DNA of 64,000 nucleotides, taken from NCBI GenBank assembly GCA_032622095.1, contig CP136061.1, positions 218,086,373-218,150,372 of the forward strand, written 5' to 3'. Numbering within the stretch: the stretch's first letter is position 1; each line of letters opens with the position of its first letter. The notes beneath the pieces were generated by a model. The model did no database searches. It saw only the letters and a list, made by a program, of their open reading frames with translations, and was not told the DNA's origin. Below, one piece after another: positions 37,020-50,048 of this stretch. This DNA is from Siphonodentalium dalli. Its lineage: Eukaryota; Mollusca; Scaphopoda; Gadilida; Siphonodentaliidae. The translations under genes and the position numbers were made by a program.

Positions 37020-39721
37020 ATGACCATTTTAGCTTGCATGTAATTAAGATGGCTATATATGTTATCGATCGACAGATACAATCAACACAGTACTATTATT
37101 CCCACTTTTCCAACTATTGCGAATAATTCCAATCAAGATGATTATTTATCGTTTGTTTGGCATATATACAACAAACAATGTAACCATGGTTACGTACAAT
37201 AGTAGTATTGGATATCGACATTTACATGTATGTTTCATGAGATAGATGTCCTATACTATCACTTCTTTTACTCAAAGACAGCAATTATAGCAATAGTTAT
37301 CACTTACCTGCTAAGTTAAACCGCGAACGCTTCATTATAACCGGGATATGGTACATCTCAATTCCGGAGAATATAAGGGTTTTTCCAAATAGTGAAACAG
37401 TATATTGCTGCGACAAAACGCTTCGATTCATGACTGTCTGACTGCGCAGACATTAAATAGCCACAATTCAATGTCAACCACAAATCGCTCAACATACACC
37501 AAACACAAACATTGCTAGACACCCCTCCCCATTCAGATCGCCACACCCACCATTTGGATACCCATCGATAATTTATTCCAGCGTTACTGTCAAGGGAGTC
37601 ATCGGGTCAATCGCCAAATTAAGTACTATATATATGAAATCTACATTTCACATCTTTAAATATCCCAATAGATATAGATATGCATAGCTTTATGCTCGTC
37701 CTAATTGGTAATCCATAGACACATACGCTGAAAGATGTTATTCGACATAAAGCAAACTCAAATTGTTTTCTCACCATGTACAAACGTTTCTGTTATCGCC
37801 TACTTTTCATTTTTCATTTCATAACGATGTATTGTCAATTTTATACGGGAGAGGGGCTACCTAAGTTGAAATAACTTGTGCCCAGATCGCTTTTGAATAT
37901 TTATATACGAATAAAATATGTTTAAAGTAGTTATCACTTGTTCTTACCCAGCATTTAAAATTTGAAACATATAAAGGACCCATATGGGCTGTGATATACC
38001 TGCGATACAGTAGCCTATATACAGATAATGTTGTGGTATCAAATCAGTTGAACATTATCTTGAGATATTCTGCAAAATGTCAAACTGCATTCCACTATGG
38101 TACCTTAATATGTTAGGTTGTGACTATAGAAATCACACACAAAGCGTTAGTCGTCATATATTAAACACCAGGAAACACTGTAGGAGGTACCTATGTGAAA
38201 TAATCAATATCAATTACCACTTCATGTCACAATTTTGGACGCCTTCTGCGGAAGTGATTATTACATGATCTGCAAGTAGATAGCATGGTGTTATACCATC
38301 TTATATTTATTAAGATTGCAATATTTTTTTTATCAGGGTATGAAATTATTCGACGTTGAATGACAACCTAGTAGGTGACACTCCACTGTTGCGAATGGTC
38401 AGTTGGAGTAAATTTCTAAGAATAGAGTACCAGTCTTTTCTTACACATTGGGTGTGGCATCTTTTTTGAGAGAAGGTTAGTTATGAATTTGTGAATGTTT
38501 AGAGCATGTCTTTAAGTTTTGAAAAATTATGTTTAAAGTGACCACCAGTGTCAAGTAGTATTGATTTCTGCGAAACAGTTGCTCCAGACACCGGCGTGAC
38601 TTTTTAGCACCTAAATTTTGTCATCTGCATAAAAAAAAGTTTTTTGAAAATCCCAGTGGAGAGAAGTTGAATGATTTTGATATTATTGTGAGGAAACAGT
38701 GTTCTTCCATACAACATAGGCGGTTATGGTCGGAAAAACCCATGGGCCCAAACATTGCTTATTTTGGCCATTTAAAAAAAAATAATTCATTTGTCTTGCA
38801 TATAATCAAGGGGAATAGCTCTCGCTACCCCCATTAAAATGATAATTATGTATCAAAATCTTAAAGCCTAGTATATGCTCAACTTAGGCATGTATACATT
38901 GTGTATGTCTTGTGAGTTCAAATTTGAGTTATTGTTCAATGAATTGTAGTCCCCCTTATGCCTGGAGTGTGGCAGTAGTATGTAGCGTTGCGGCTATCTG
39001 TGACGTCATCAGCCCACCCAATCACGCCCCAGGGAGTTATAACTATTTTCAGTTTCAGAGACCAATAGCTGGCCCATGAGCATTGAGCAATAACTGTATG
39101 TATTCATTCTTTGCGCATGGAGCCAAACAAGAACAAAAGCTGAATTACTTAATCGGGTCGTTCGGTTCTTTTCAAAGTTATGCCCTATCTTTGAGGGCGG
39201 TCACCAAACTAAAATAGGGTGAATTGAAAGCTGTGAAACACAGGTGGGAACATATTAATAATGCCTCTCGGCTCGTTTCAAACATGTGGGGCTCTAAAAA
39301 TCAGCGTTTCTGCTCGATAACATCACAGGTTCTTGCTCGTTAGAATTTGTCAGAAAATACTCACATACCCCACGTAATTGTTTCCGCAGGCTAACTAAGA
39401 TGCATAAAATATTTATCCTGACTATATCTCAACAATTTAAGGCTAGTTCAAATAAAGACATTAAAAGTTCCTCGTGGCTGTGGGCGTGCTAGTTCTTTGT
39501 CACGTGGGTAGTCTATCTAATTATTCAATGAGTTTTTCGCTCAGTTCACAATATAATGTACTCTGTGATACGTTGGTGGTATTGTTGCTTGTCTTGAACG
39601 AGGTCCTTATCGGTTAGGGACGCGCCATACTGTTTACCTTCGTGTCAGTGAGATACTGGAACACATGCGTTCTGTGTAGGCCACACGCTTCTCAAACAAA
39701 CAGAGTTTTGTATATAATTGC
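37020..39721. other. Unassigned DNA
   Basis: No supported gene. A TGACGTCA (CRE-like) site lies near 39001, next to CCAAT-like sequence. Too little to call a promoter. Confidence 0.4.
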
Positions 39722-40164
39722 TTAAAGGTACTACATCCGATTCGATGGTCCCCATATCATCAGATTCCAACAACAACTTTCTTTGAAATTCCGATTCAGT
39801 TATCAGAATCGATTAATTGCCCAAAAATAATGCTAAACACTGTCAACTATAGTATAAAATTGATCAATTCGTGTTATTTATCAACATTTTGTTCAACGAA
39901 ATCTGGCCGGATTGTCAAAATTTAACACTCAAAGCCACTTGATTTAGAGTTATCAATCTGCATCCGCAATTTGGTCAGTTTGAGCAATATTTGCCATGCC
40001 GCCAAAAATTACATATCTCGAGGAAAAAAACAAATTAAAAAAATCGATATCTGATCACTCTGAGCTTCGATGGGTGGGTTCCTCGACTCGAATCAAATAC
40101 TGTTTACCACTGAAGCAAAAGAAATAGTAATTTGAGAGCGTTAATTCGGATTATGCATCTTTAA
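39722..40164. mobile_element. TTAA-bounded MITE family C, copy 1
   Basis: It starts TTAAAGGTACTACATCCGAT and ends ATTCGGATTATGCATCTTTAA, an imperfect TIR with TTAA outermost. The internal parts ('ccaacaacaactttcttt', 'tatcagaatcgattaattgcc', 'atcaacattttgttcaacg') match copy 2. Confidence 0.82.
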
Positions 40165-40876
40165 CTGTATGTTCCACTTGCAGTGCTTATAGCTTCACAT
40201 ATTCTCCAAGACTACCATTCGCATGCAGTTGCCATGTTCCGGTGGTCAGAACATGACCCTATAAATACTATATAATGACAACACTCGAATATTATTCGAA
40301 TATTCGCTCGTTGAGTTGGCCGATATTCGTATATCAAAATTGGCCGAATACCGAACACTAGGGTGGAGGACCTGAATGTGCAATCTTTTGATGTCGATAA
40401 TACTCGATTTGCATACACAATTAAATTATCGAGGTGCATAGTACCTCAACACCTTCTGCGTGATTCGAATGTTTGGGACAATTTAAAATGCGAAAACCTA
40501 TTATTCCTCGTTTTTTAAAGATATGAATCACCAACTGCACCATAATAATTTGTTATAAGCTGTAGCACAACACAACACATGTAACTGTCTATAGTGTTCC
40601 GATGTTATATTTGTGCCACTCAAAAAATAGAGATATCTCAGTTCCGTACCGGGTATGGTCTCATCCTTACTTTTCATGAAGTTTCACAGATTAGTAGCTG
40701 TAAGTGCATGCGAATGTTCGGTTTGTCGAGAGTAAATTTACCCCAAATTTTGTTTTGAACTGAAGCCATCTTTTCATATACGAACTAAGAGACCCTATAT
40801 ATATGATCGTTCATCTCACCGACCGATATGTAAAAACAATGCCACTATGAAACAACATGTAATACCAGGAATTTGT
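40165..40876. other. Unassigned DNA with TTCGAATATTCG-type palindromes
   Basis: The patch at 40285-40365 (ATTATTCGAATATTCG, then GGCCGAATACCGAACACTA) resembles hAT-type termini and echoes 42480-42565. No gene seen. Confidence 0.35.
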
Positions 40877-41212
40877 TTAAAGGTACACAATTCGATTCGA
40901 TGGTTCCCAAATCATTCAGATTCCAACAACAACAACTTTTTTTAAAATGTTTCAGTTATCAGAATCGATTAATTGCCAAAATTAATGCTAACCACAGTCA
41001 ACTATATAGTATAAAATTTCCCAAAAAGTGTATATATCAACATTTTGTTCAACGCAATTTGGTATCGAGAGTATGTCGGTCGGCATTCGTCGAATATTGA
41101 CCAGGCCGCCAAATTCTGATAACTCTGGGCTTTGATGGTGGGTTCATCGACTCAAATCTGAAGCCGAAGAAATAGTAATTTAGAGGCGTTAAATTGGATT
41201 ATGTATCTTTAA
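40877..41212. mobile_element. TTAA-bounded MITE family C, copy 2
   Basis: It starts TTAAAGGTACACAATTCGAT and ends TTGGATTATGTATCTTTAA. It is shorter than copy 1 by internal loss and sits 17 bases from the start of the 33-bp minisatellite. Confidence 0.82.
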
Positions 41213-41229
41213 GTTTCAATATTATCTAA

Positions 41230-42054
41230 TTTACTTCCTACACTACATGTAGCTCTATACATTTTACTTCCTACACTACATGTAGCTCTATACATTTTAC
41301 TTCCTACACTACATGTAGCTCTATACATTTTACTTCCTACACTACATGTAGCTCTATACATTTTACTTCCTACACTACATGTAGCTCTATACATTTTACT
41401 TCCTACACTACATGTAGCTCTATACATTTTACTTCCTACACTACATGTAGCTATATACATTTTACTTCCTACACTACATGTAGCTCTATACATTTTACTT
41501 CCTACACTACATGTAGCTCTATACATTTTACTTCCTACACTACATGTAGCTCTATACATTTTACTTCCTACACTACATGTAGCTCTATACATTTTACTTC
41601 CTACACTACATGTAGCTCTATACATTTTACTTCCTACACAACATGTAGCTCTATACATTTTACTTCCTACACTACATGTAGCTCTATACATTTTACTTCC
41701 TACACTACATGTAGCTCTATACATTTTACTTCCTACACTACATGTAGCTCTATACATTTTACTTCCTACACTACATGTAGCTCTATACATTTTACTTCCT
41801 ACACTACATGTAGCTCTATACATTTTACTTCCTACACTACATGTAGCTCTATACATTTTACTTCCTACACTACATGTAGCTCTATACATTTTACTTCCTA
41901 CACTACATGTAGCTCTATACATTTTACTTCCTACACTACATGTAGCTCTATACATTTTACTTCCTACACTACATGTAGCTCTATACATTTTACTTCCTAC
42001 ACTACATGTAGCTCTATACATTTTACTTCCTACACTACATGTAGCTCTATACAT
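41230..42054. repeat. 33-bp minisatellite, exactly 25 units
   Basis: 825 bases = 25 x 33. The unit contains TACTTCCTACACTACATGTA followed by GCTCTATACATTT. Only two unit variants are seen: one CTATATACAT near 41450 and one ACACAACATG near 41637. The unit holds the palindrome CTACATGTAG. Because 33 is divisible by three, the minus strand keeps a 285-codon open frame of the 11-residue repeat MYRATCSVGSK. Two of three plus-strand frames are open too, so openness is not evidence of coding. There is no sign of a promoter or a domain. Confidence 0.97.
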
Positions 42055-42110
42055 TTTATGACACACTTATCGGCAGTGCCAGTGTCGTGAAATAGGCAGA
42101 ACCCAATTTA

Positions 42111-42424
42111 GGGGGCCTCGGTGGCTCTATCGGTTAGGGGTACAACTCCAAGCCGTTTCGCCCTCCAGCGCTGGCGATTAGGGTTCAAATCCACATGTTT
42201 CCATCGTGGACTATGTAACTCGAAATCGTTATCTGGTGGAGTTACCAGTTACTCGCCGATGGCGGGTGGTTTGCCGCACATGGATGACGAGTTTATCAGC
42301 CATTGAAATCACTGTTAGATTAGTCGCAAGTGTGCGGATTTCCTCCACCACTAAAACTGGCAATGTCGTGATATGGCCTTAGTGGCTAAAGCGACAATAA
42401 ACCCCAATCAATCAATCAATCAAT
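42111..42424 (+). mobile_element. tRNA-derived SINE with 14-bp TSD
   Basis: CAGAACCCAATTTA is duplicated exactly at 42097-42110 and 42425-42438. The 314-bp element starts GGGGGCCTCGGTGGCTCTAT with a polymerase III A box (TGGCTCTATCGG) and a B box (GGGTTCAAATCC) about 45 bases later. A non-tRNA body follows, with CGGATTTCCTCCACCACTAA, and the tail is a run of CAAT (CAATCAATCAATCAATCA). This body and tail remind me of mollusc SINEs of the META-domain type; that assignment is from memory and unverified. Confidence 0.92.
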
Positions 42425-42438
42425 CAGAACCCAATTTA

Positions 42439-43210
42439 CAATTACGACCGAAAACCAAAGCAAAAGGTTTATGCCGAAAATTCGAATGCACTGAGGAATA
42501 TTCGAATATATATTCGGAGTCCAACATCATTCGAGCGAATGTTCGAATATTCAGAGCGAACACTGATTCATGCCCCCAACCAAATGCATTTGGTTTCATA
42601 TTCTAGTGAATCCCAGTGATTAGATGGCTCGCCAAACTTATTATATAAATAATTTCTTAAATGTTGTAAATTAAGAGTTTTAAACGTTATGTCGAATCCC
42701 GGCCAACAATGACAGAAATACACTGGTAGTCGAGTACTATATAAAACAAAATTTTGTGTTACAAAATTAGTAAATAGGAAGGGAACGCTCATATTACAAG
42801 ACTTGTATTTATTATAAAGTTCAGGGCCCAGGTCAATAAATACATGGAGTAGATGTATGCTAGATGTATGTATTCCCCAACGTTCCACTCAGAAGTTAAA
42901 AGCAAAATTAGGAGTACGAAACTAACATATACCGCTCTTTATTATTACTGTATCTACATGCATTAGAAAACAACATTCAACCTATCTGATGTAAACACAT
43001 CAAAAAAGAAAGTCCACCCCTTAATATAATATGTAATATTGGGTGGATTTAGATGAAACTTTTCACAGATGCTTATTGGAGCTAGAGACACAATCCATGT
43101 GAAGGACAGTCATGTGCGTGGTGTTACTGCTGACTGAGCATCGATTGAATGCGAGTGGTGTCGATTTTTAAAATGACAAAAAAGATAACAATGAGATTGT
43201 ATTCAATGAA
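42439..43210. other. Unassigned DNA
   Basis: Starts with TTCGAATATTCG-type palindromes (42480-42565), which resemble hAT-like termini. The frame at 42568-42888 has no motif. Confidence 0.35.
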
Positions 43211-43640
43211 TCAATATTGCGTGTAGCCACCGTGTGGCGGGATAACCTGCTGACATCGGGATAGCATGATGTTGATGAGAGGGGCGATTCTACGCTTTGG
43301 AATGTTCCTCAATTCGTCCTGCAACAGACAGTGCATGTCACCGAGCATGGTGTGGTCATTGCCACGATGATAAACAGCTCTCTTCAGTTGTTCCCATAAA
43401 TGTTCTGGCTCCTACATTCAGATTCCCATTAACAGGGACGAGGTTAGTCTTATGTTTGGTGCTGATACATACCACTCCTGGACGTCACCCTACGCAATGT
43501 AGCGTTTGTTAAATAACGATCTTGTCTCGCGGTTGTAACCATCAGTCATCCAGTTCTGGGGCGATCTGCGATATTGCCAATCTGCTAGTTTCACTGTCTT
43601 AAATTCCGTATGGTTTTTGGCATTACCCCATGCGGCGGGC
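43211..43640 (-). pseudogene. Tc1-like transposase remnant
   Basis: The minus strand from 43405 to the stop at 43211 reads EHLWEQLKRAV, LLQDELRNIPKRRIAPLIN and RCQQVIPPHGGYTQY-stop. This is the hallmark C-terminal end of Tc1-like transposases (NPxEHLWxxL, then IP, then RCxxVIxAxGGxTxY). The region just upstream (43405-43640) has stops and frameshifts, and the middle catalytic DDE residues are not recognisable. It is therefore an internally deleted, dead copy. I did not find convincing TIRs. Confidence 0.72.
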
Positions 43641-46203
43641 AACATGTTTTATGGAGAAATTCACGTCCAAAAGTCCAATAGCTATGCCTCTGTTTTGGGT
43701 TGGTATTCGACCTATCACTGATTGATTTCAACCTTCCCAACTAAAGGGGTATGGAATGACTGAAGGGAATGAGTATGGACCGGGTACATACTGTTCCCAT
43801 TCGTCAAAGTTATGCTCTAAAGCATGCAGGAGGACTCACAACGTCATTTTCTGACAAAAACTACCGGCAGTACACAATGTGTAATCAAGGAAACAATACT
43901 GTGGCCGAGATCACCCTACCTGTGTGTGTGCCATTTTTGAAAAGCGCCCCTCCAATCAACTCGTGCTCAGTCGTCCGTAACACCACTTACAAGGCTGTCC
44001 TTTGCACGAATTGTGTCTCTAGATCCAGTAATCATTTGTGGAAAGTTTCACCAAAATCAAACCAATATCTCCGAAAATATTACACATTATATTAGGGGGG
44101 AAGTTTCTTTTTTTGATGTGTTTATAATACAAAATATCCACGTGTAATAATTTGATGTTTGCGAGAAATCTCAATAAAGTCTGAAATAAAGTTGTTTGGC
44201 TTTTCATTTAAAAAATTACAAATGTGTAAATACTAATTGCAAAGCATTTTAGCTTATTAACTTCCTAATGACATTTATCAACAAACTCTGCGACCACACT
44301 GCACTTGCAACCGTGAACTTGTAAACACAGACGTATATATATCCTTCATCGACCCCCACAACACAGCCCATGCATGAAGCGTTATGGGACTAAACTCAGT
44401 AGTCAAGACCCATTTGTTGGTAAATTTTCAAGTTACCGCTCATGTAATATTACATGTATGGACGTTGGTGCTTGTTGGATAATAATCCATATAATGTTCA
44501 CTTTTTTCAGTTTTCTGAGCGAGGTCAACAATACAGGAACATTCTTGTTATTAATTACGTTAGTTGTTTATAACGATTCATAAATTTAACAAATTATAAA
44601 AGGTATATAATGTTGATCCCTGGTGTGAATTGGACTATAGTTATTCTATAAGTTGGCATTAAAACCATTAGAAGTGTTTATTATCATTTTTTTTTCTTCA
44701 CAAAACCTGCGTTGGTGTAAAAAATATTTATTTAAAATAATGAAACATATAACACAATACACTTACAAAACTCGCGCTGAGACTGGGAAAGCACATGCTT
44801 CTTCCTTCTATCATGATATGCATCGGAGCATATCTCTAAAATTACTCTCATTTACCGATAATACCACCATGTGCACTCCTAACCATGAAATATATACCGA
44901 CTACAAAAGTAAGTAAAATGGGATTAGGGAATGTTTCATGTGGTGTGATGGCAACAGCTTTACCATACACATATCTATAGTAGCAAATGTATATGAATAT
45001 ACCCCCAGGGAATGAACCAATGCATAGGAACTTCAAAGGTAAACTCAATGGAAAGTGTGCTGGCGATAACATACAGGAATGTCACGGAAGATCCTTTTCA
45101 AGTTACGAAAATCTCACATATTAATAATAGCTTAAGATCCATTTATGGTGTAGGCGTTATGACACTCCGGTCTATTGTTGGACAATGTTTAGCAAGTTTT
45201 CTCGTGAAATTTACAGAAAGCTACATGTATATACTCTACAATAACCACTTATAATCTATGGCATGTATATTTTGTGGAACGTTAATTGTGAAAAGTTCAG
45301 CTGGGCAACACATCTGCTATGCAATGTTACAGATTCCATACGAAGAGAACAAAAGTTAAATAATCTCTTATGAACGAAGAAGGAATGGCTGATGACATCA
45401 AAATAATATTTTGCTTAATTTCTTTCCAAGCACCCTTTTCAGGCGTAATATTTGATTGATAAGACCATGATATTCTAAATTCCGGTTTGAGTTCAAGAAA
45501 ATCCATCCCATCATATTCTTCCCAGATATATATCGGAATGGATGGATGCAGTGACTCAGTATGGTGTATTCATTGATTCGTATATACATATGAAACCCGC
45601 ATCTTGGAACGGGTATAATATTTTCTGAGTGTTTCACGCGAGGACAGTGTGACAACTCAATTAAATAAAAAGTAATCATTCGATCTTCCCCTATTTATTA
45701 CCACCCATCATTTAATTACCACCATCTCCACATGGTGTTGGTTGGTTGGTCGGGTTGTTGGGGCTTAGCGTCATTTCAGTCCCTAGACTATAACATTTCA
45801 TTGTCCGAGATATCAGTTGAGGAAAGGACGTTCTGTGACTATCGCGAATCCAGGAATCGAACCAGCTTCGTAATAATTGGACCGCGTGTAACGGCCTTGT
45901 GTGTTATGTACACATATGGCTATGAATATTTCCTTATTTGGTTAATGGGCAACATGTAGCAAGACGAAAGAGCTGGAAGTGTATGCATCCCATGAACAAT
46001 AATGTTGAAGTACGTACTTTTCAGTTTATGTGCATTGAATATTTAGAGTTTACTGTATGAACTGCCTATATATAGTCCAACTTTGTGGTGTGTTATTAAA
46101 TATCACCTGAAGATTGGTTGATTGGGATATACCGTGTTTCAGTCGATAAACCATATTACGACTAAGAACAGAATCAGTTTGACAAAAACGTAGCGACTGT
46201 GTT
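43641..46203. other. Unassigned DNA
   Basis: The frames at 43769-44095, 44653-44916, 45012-45254 and 45398-45679 show no recognisable domain. No gene supported. Confidence 0.4.
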
Positions 46204-46705
46204 TTAAAGGTACGGTTGGCCTTGGCGGTGGGTATCCTGTGAAAATATTTCCACCCGTCAAAAACCGCCACAAACAGAAAGAACAACAAAATGTAGACAG
46301 ACTTTGTCCGTATACAAATAAGAAATATCACATAAACAGTATGTTATTGTCATATTTTTGACCATTGTTATGTAAACAAAAGCATAAAAAGTTACTTTTC
46401 TGGTGTTTGTTTATATTATGATGGTAAACATAAAGAGCGTTCTTTGTGGGTGAATTCCTGATATGGAACGAATAAAGAGCGTTTGTGCCATTTGTGTGTG
46501 ATTAGCCAGCAGCATTGTGTTGTCTTCTGTAACACAATCAGGCTCTTGCTTAGGTAAAATATAGTAAATCTTTATGATAACATGCTGTTTACGCGATGGT
46601 CATGGTATATATGAACGAAACTGTATGCGTTTTAATGTTTTTCTGTTTACGGTGATTGGAACAAATATGAATATTTTCGACAACTAAGGCCTCACGTGCC
46701 TTTAA
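46204..46705 (-). mobile_element. MITE family A, copy 4 (inverted)
   Basis: TTAA at both ends (46204-46207 and 46702-46705). It is the reverse complement of copies 1 and 2 and is very similar to copy 3. Confidence 0.9.
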
Positions 46706-46891
46706 ACAGGCAGTAAATGAGGTTAAAACAATGAGCTGTGTCCTAATAAAAACACACACTTAGAATCAGGAATAAGTACAAATTTACTATAAAACTACAC
46801 GTGAAATAACTATTTCCTTGTGAAGTAAATAACGAATATCAATTCACTTAGGACTCAAATTGAAATAATCAAAGTAACTTATCCAACATAT

Positions 46892-47223
46892 CCTCGCGCA
46901 AATACGCACATAATCGACCTATAGTGTGAAGTAGGTATATATAATGTGATTATTTGATTCTGAACTAAGCAGATATTGGACTCTTATCCATTATTTCATT
47001 TAATGCGCGGGTCACAGTGAAAACACATGTTAAAAAGTGCACACCCGAAAAGTCGTGAGTTGGCTTATTTGTGTCATTGTCGGCACACAATCTGCTTAGA
47101 ATCGACCCATTATGAGTCGATAATATGACTAAAATTTACTCATATGAGGCGATTCTAAGCAGATTATCTACATGTGTCTAAAACAAACTATCTTATAAGC
47201 AGATAATGTGCTGATTTCGGGAG
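46892..47223 (+). mobile_element. MITE family B, copy 5
   Basis: It begins CCTCGCGCAAATACGCACAT and ends at TGCTGATTTCGGGAG. The outer TIRs match through GCACATAATC/GATAATGTGC, and the internal TTAGAATCG...CGATTCTAAG pair is present. Confidence 0.82.
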
Positions 47224-50048
47224 AACAGTCTGACCTTCTAATATCTTATTTGGCGGTAACAATATGCTTGTATTACTTGGTGAATCTGATTTGAGCCTAA
47301 TAATATCAAGATGAGAGTCGGTGGATGACGGATGTCGTCTCACCAAACCATAAGACTTCTTCACGTGGCTATCAGTATTCTGAGTCATGGCGTTCATCGT
47401 TGAGGGCGAACGGCCAGTCTAGTGTTATAAAACGAATAATCAACGACCCCCTCTCAACGTGGAGCATATATGGAGGCTACTTGCAGAGCACCCGACAAAG
47501 AGTCGTGAACTAAAGAACCTCGGTAGTATATATAAAATTTATGGAGGCAAGGACTCCCTATGAGTGTTCATTGCTTCAAATGTGATTAATTCAGTGAGCG
47601 TGAACAGATTCTCATCTCTCATCGAAATGACCATGCATGAATCAATCGGAATGGCATATTGAGATCGAGCTTGAAAATCGGTCCGCGATTTATGCCCATA
47701 CATCCCGGTGTTCGTGACTGTGACAACCTAGCACAGACTGCAATGATGGTAACAATTTTCATGTATATTTGACTTTTGAACATATGAAATGTTCTGATCA
47801 TGGGATGTTGTTGTCAATAGCACGTTCTTAGCATCAATTGTTTTTTGACATTACATGCACATTTGTCACCCTCTGAGAAGCCAGCGCAGCCAATATCTCC
47901 GACGGAGGCGAATCAGCTATATTGCGGTTCTCATCACAACATGCTACAATTACAATTGTAGGACTTATGAGAATTAGGACATACTGAAGTTTGTTCGAAC
48001 TGAAGAGCGTCGGCTTTGAACTATGGGAACATTCAATCAGAAGGGAGCTATTTGCTGGGCCAGTCCCGACTGGCTTGGCAGATTTCAATTGGCCGGTAAT
48101 ATCTTGCAGCATTATATATCAAATACATAAACAGAAGGTGGATTCCGCGCGTGATACGACCGACCTACTAACATGCACCATAACTCATATATCACCCATC
48201 GCGAAATGCAACCCGTGACAAGGTACCACATTTGGGATTCTTACTCCTCGCAGTGGGGCGATATAGGTTACAGTGAAGTAATTATTGAGTACATGATCAG
48301 AAGGATTGGCACCTGCACAATGTTTCTGCATGAAACAAATCATATCGCCAGGCATGGAATATACCTTTAAATTTTGGATTTATAATCTAAAGTCAGAATT
48401 GCATGAAACAAATATTGACATTTTTACCTCACAATCTAGGAACCACATGCATTACAATGTGCCAATGTTTTGTTTGGAGTCTGAAATTTCAAGAGGAGTG
48501 ATTGCATGTATGTTATATGTTTAAATATCGAAACTACTATTAACCAACCAGAGCCCATAATTTTTTTAATTATCTCCTGCATCTTGGTCCAAAAGCCATT
48601 GGAGGACGCTACCAATGGAATTACTTCACTGTAACCTATAAAGATTACACACCAATGCACACGATAAAATACCACTTAAAGCAAGGCGATTTAGTATTTG
48701 TTCGAAACACGAAAACCCTGATAGACTTAATTGCCAGGAAAATTCGTCGCAGATTTATTTCCATGCGTCGTATTTTGACGTGACGTTTCGTCAATTGTTT
48801 GATGCTCCGGTGACGAAAACTGTGAAATCCACTGGCGTCCGTATTTTAATCTAACATTGGGGAAACACCAGTTGCAAAAACCACGGTATGGAATGGTAAT
48901 GATCTTACTTCTCACGTAGTCAGTGATATACATGTATAGACAAAATAACTTTTATAAGCAATTTATCGTTCACAATCTACCACCCTCAGCCACATAGCCC
49001 TCTATCTAGATATGGCTAATTGTCTGGAAAGATAGCCTTAGTGTTTCTGTGTATCCAGACGGTTATCTCTATATGGGGCTGTTGTGGCTAAACGAGATAA
49101 AAACACTAAAATATATAGTAAAAACAGTTTTGAATAGTTGGGACCTCTAAACCACAAGATACTCCATAAGAATTGTCATCACCATCTCCTTTTCTTTCAT
49201 CCATTAGTCTTTCGTCGTATTACCTCGCCAAGTGTCAGAAAAATAAGTTTTGCATTAGAAATACACATTTCGAATGGTACATATTAAATTGTATTTGTAT
49301 TCATTATATTTGTTTTGCATTAGAATTAGCACATTTCGCATGGTACATATTGAATATTTTTCATGCAGAAAGTTCTCTCTACATCGCCGTTAACTTGACC
49401 GAGCCTTGGCAGCTATTATAAACGATCATATCGGGAGGTTGAAGTTAATCTATGAGTCATCGCAAATACATGCTTTGAATATAGTACCAAAATTACATTG
49501 AATGATAATTTCTTCTCAATGAAATCTTAGTCACAATCTGTGGCCATAGGCTATTTAACGCCGGCATTGCCCTAACATATTCGCAACTAAGTTCTTTTTA
49601 ATGACCCAAAACTTTTATCATCGAAGGATTTTTCGCAGGTCGGTGAACCATTATAAAGTGGCTGGCTGCAGTCCTTAGTTCATGTGTATATGTGTGGTAT
49701 TTGCGCTGTACGCTCTGATCCGACGTAACCCCAATATACTCTTGGCGAATTTAAGCTATATTGATGGTAGTTACCTGATTACAGCTTGGTAATTTTTGTG
49801 GTTTGGCGTGTTAATGGATGAAAACTGTTCACCAAATTCAAGTAAAACATCTGTTGTCTGCATCTTTTTAACGAGTTTTGGATGTTCTGCATGTGCATTT
49901 TTTCTGTTTCGCGAGTTTGATAAGTTTCATAGGATTTAACAAATTCTTATTCCGTGGTCGATTGTATATCCATGCATAGCAAAATTTAATGTTAAGACTT
50001 TCTGATTGGCAACACACAATTATATAATTTCCGATAGAATCATATACT
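47224..50048. other. Unassigned DNA apart from a small TIR element
   Basis: No gene supported. A ~66-base direct duplication occurs at 49249-49370 (TTTGCATTAGAA ... TGGTACATATT repeated). Confidence 0.4.
48262..48640. mobile_element. 379-bp segment with perfect 22-bp inverted ends
   Basis: TATAGGTTACAGTGAAGTAA plus TT at 48262-48283 is exactly mirrored at 48619-48640. No target-site duplication beyond a possible TA is evident. No coding content. Confidence 0.55.

Noticed and set aside
41209-42066. 285-codon open frame of an 11-residue repeat as a real gene
   Set aside because: The frame is a by-product of a 33-base unit. Two plus-strand frames are stop-free as well, and there is no promoter, signal or non-repetitive domain.
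45840-45920. Possible tRNA on the minus strand (GGTTCGATTCC)
   Set aside because: The B-box-like word is present but no paired T stem, D arm or acceptor stem could be drawn.
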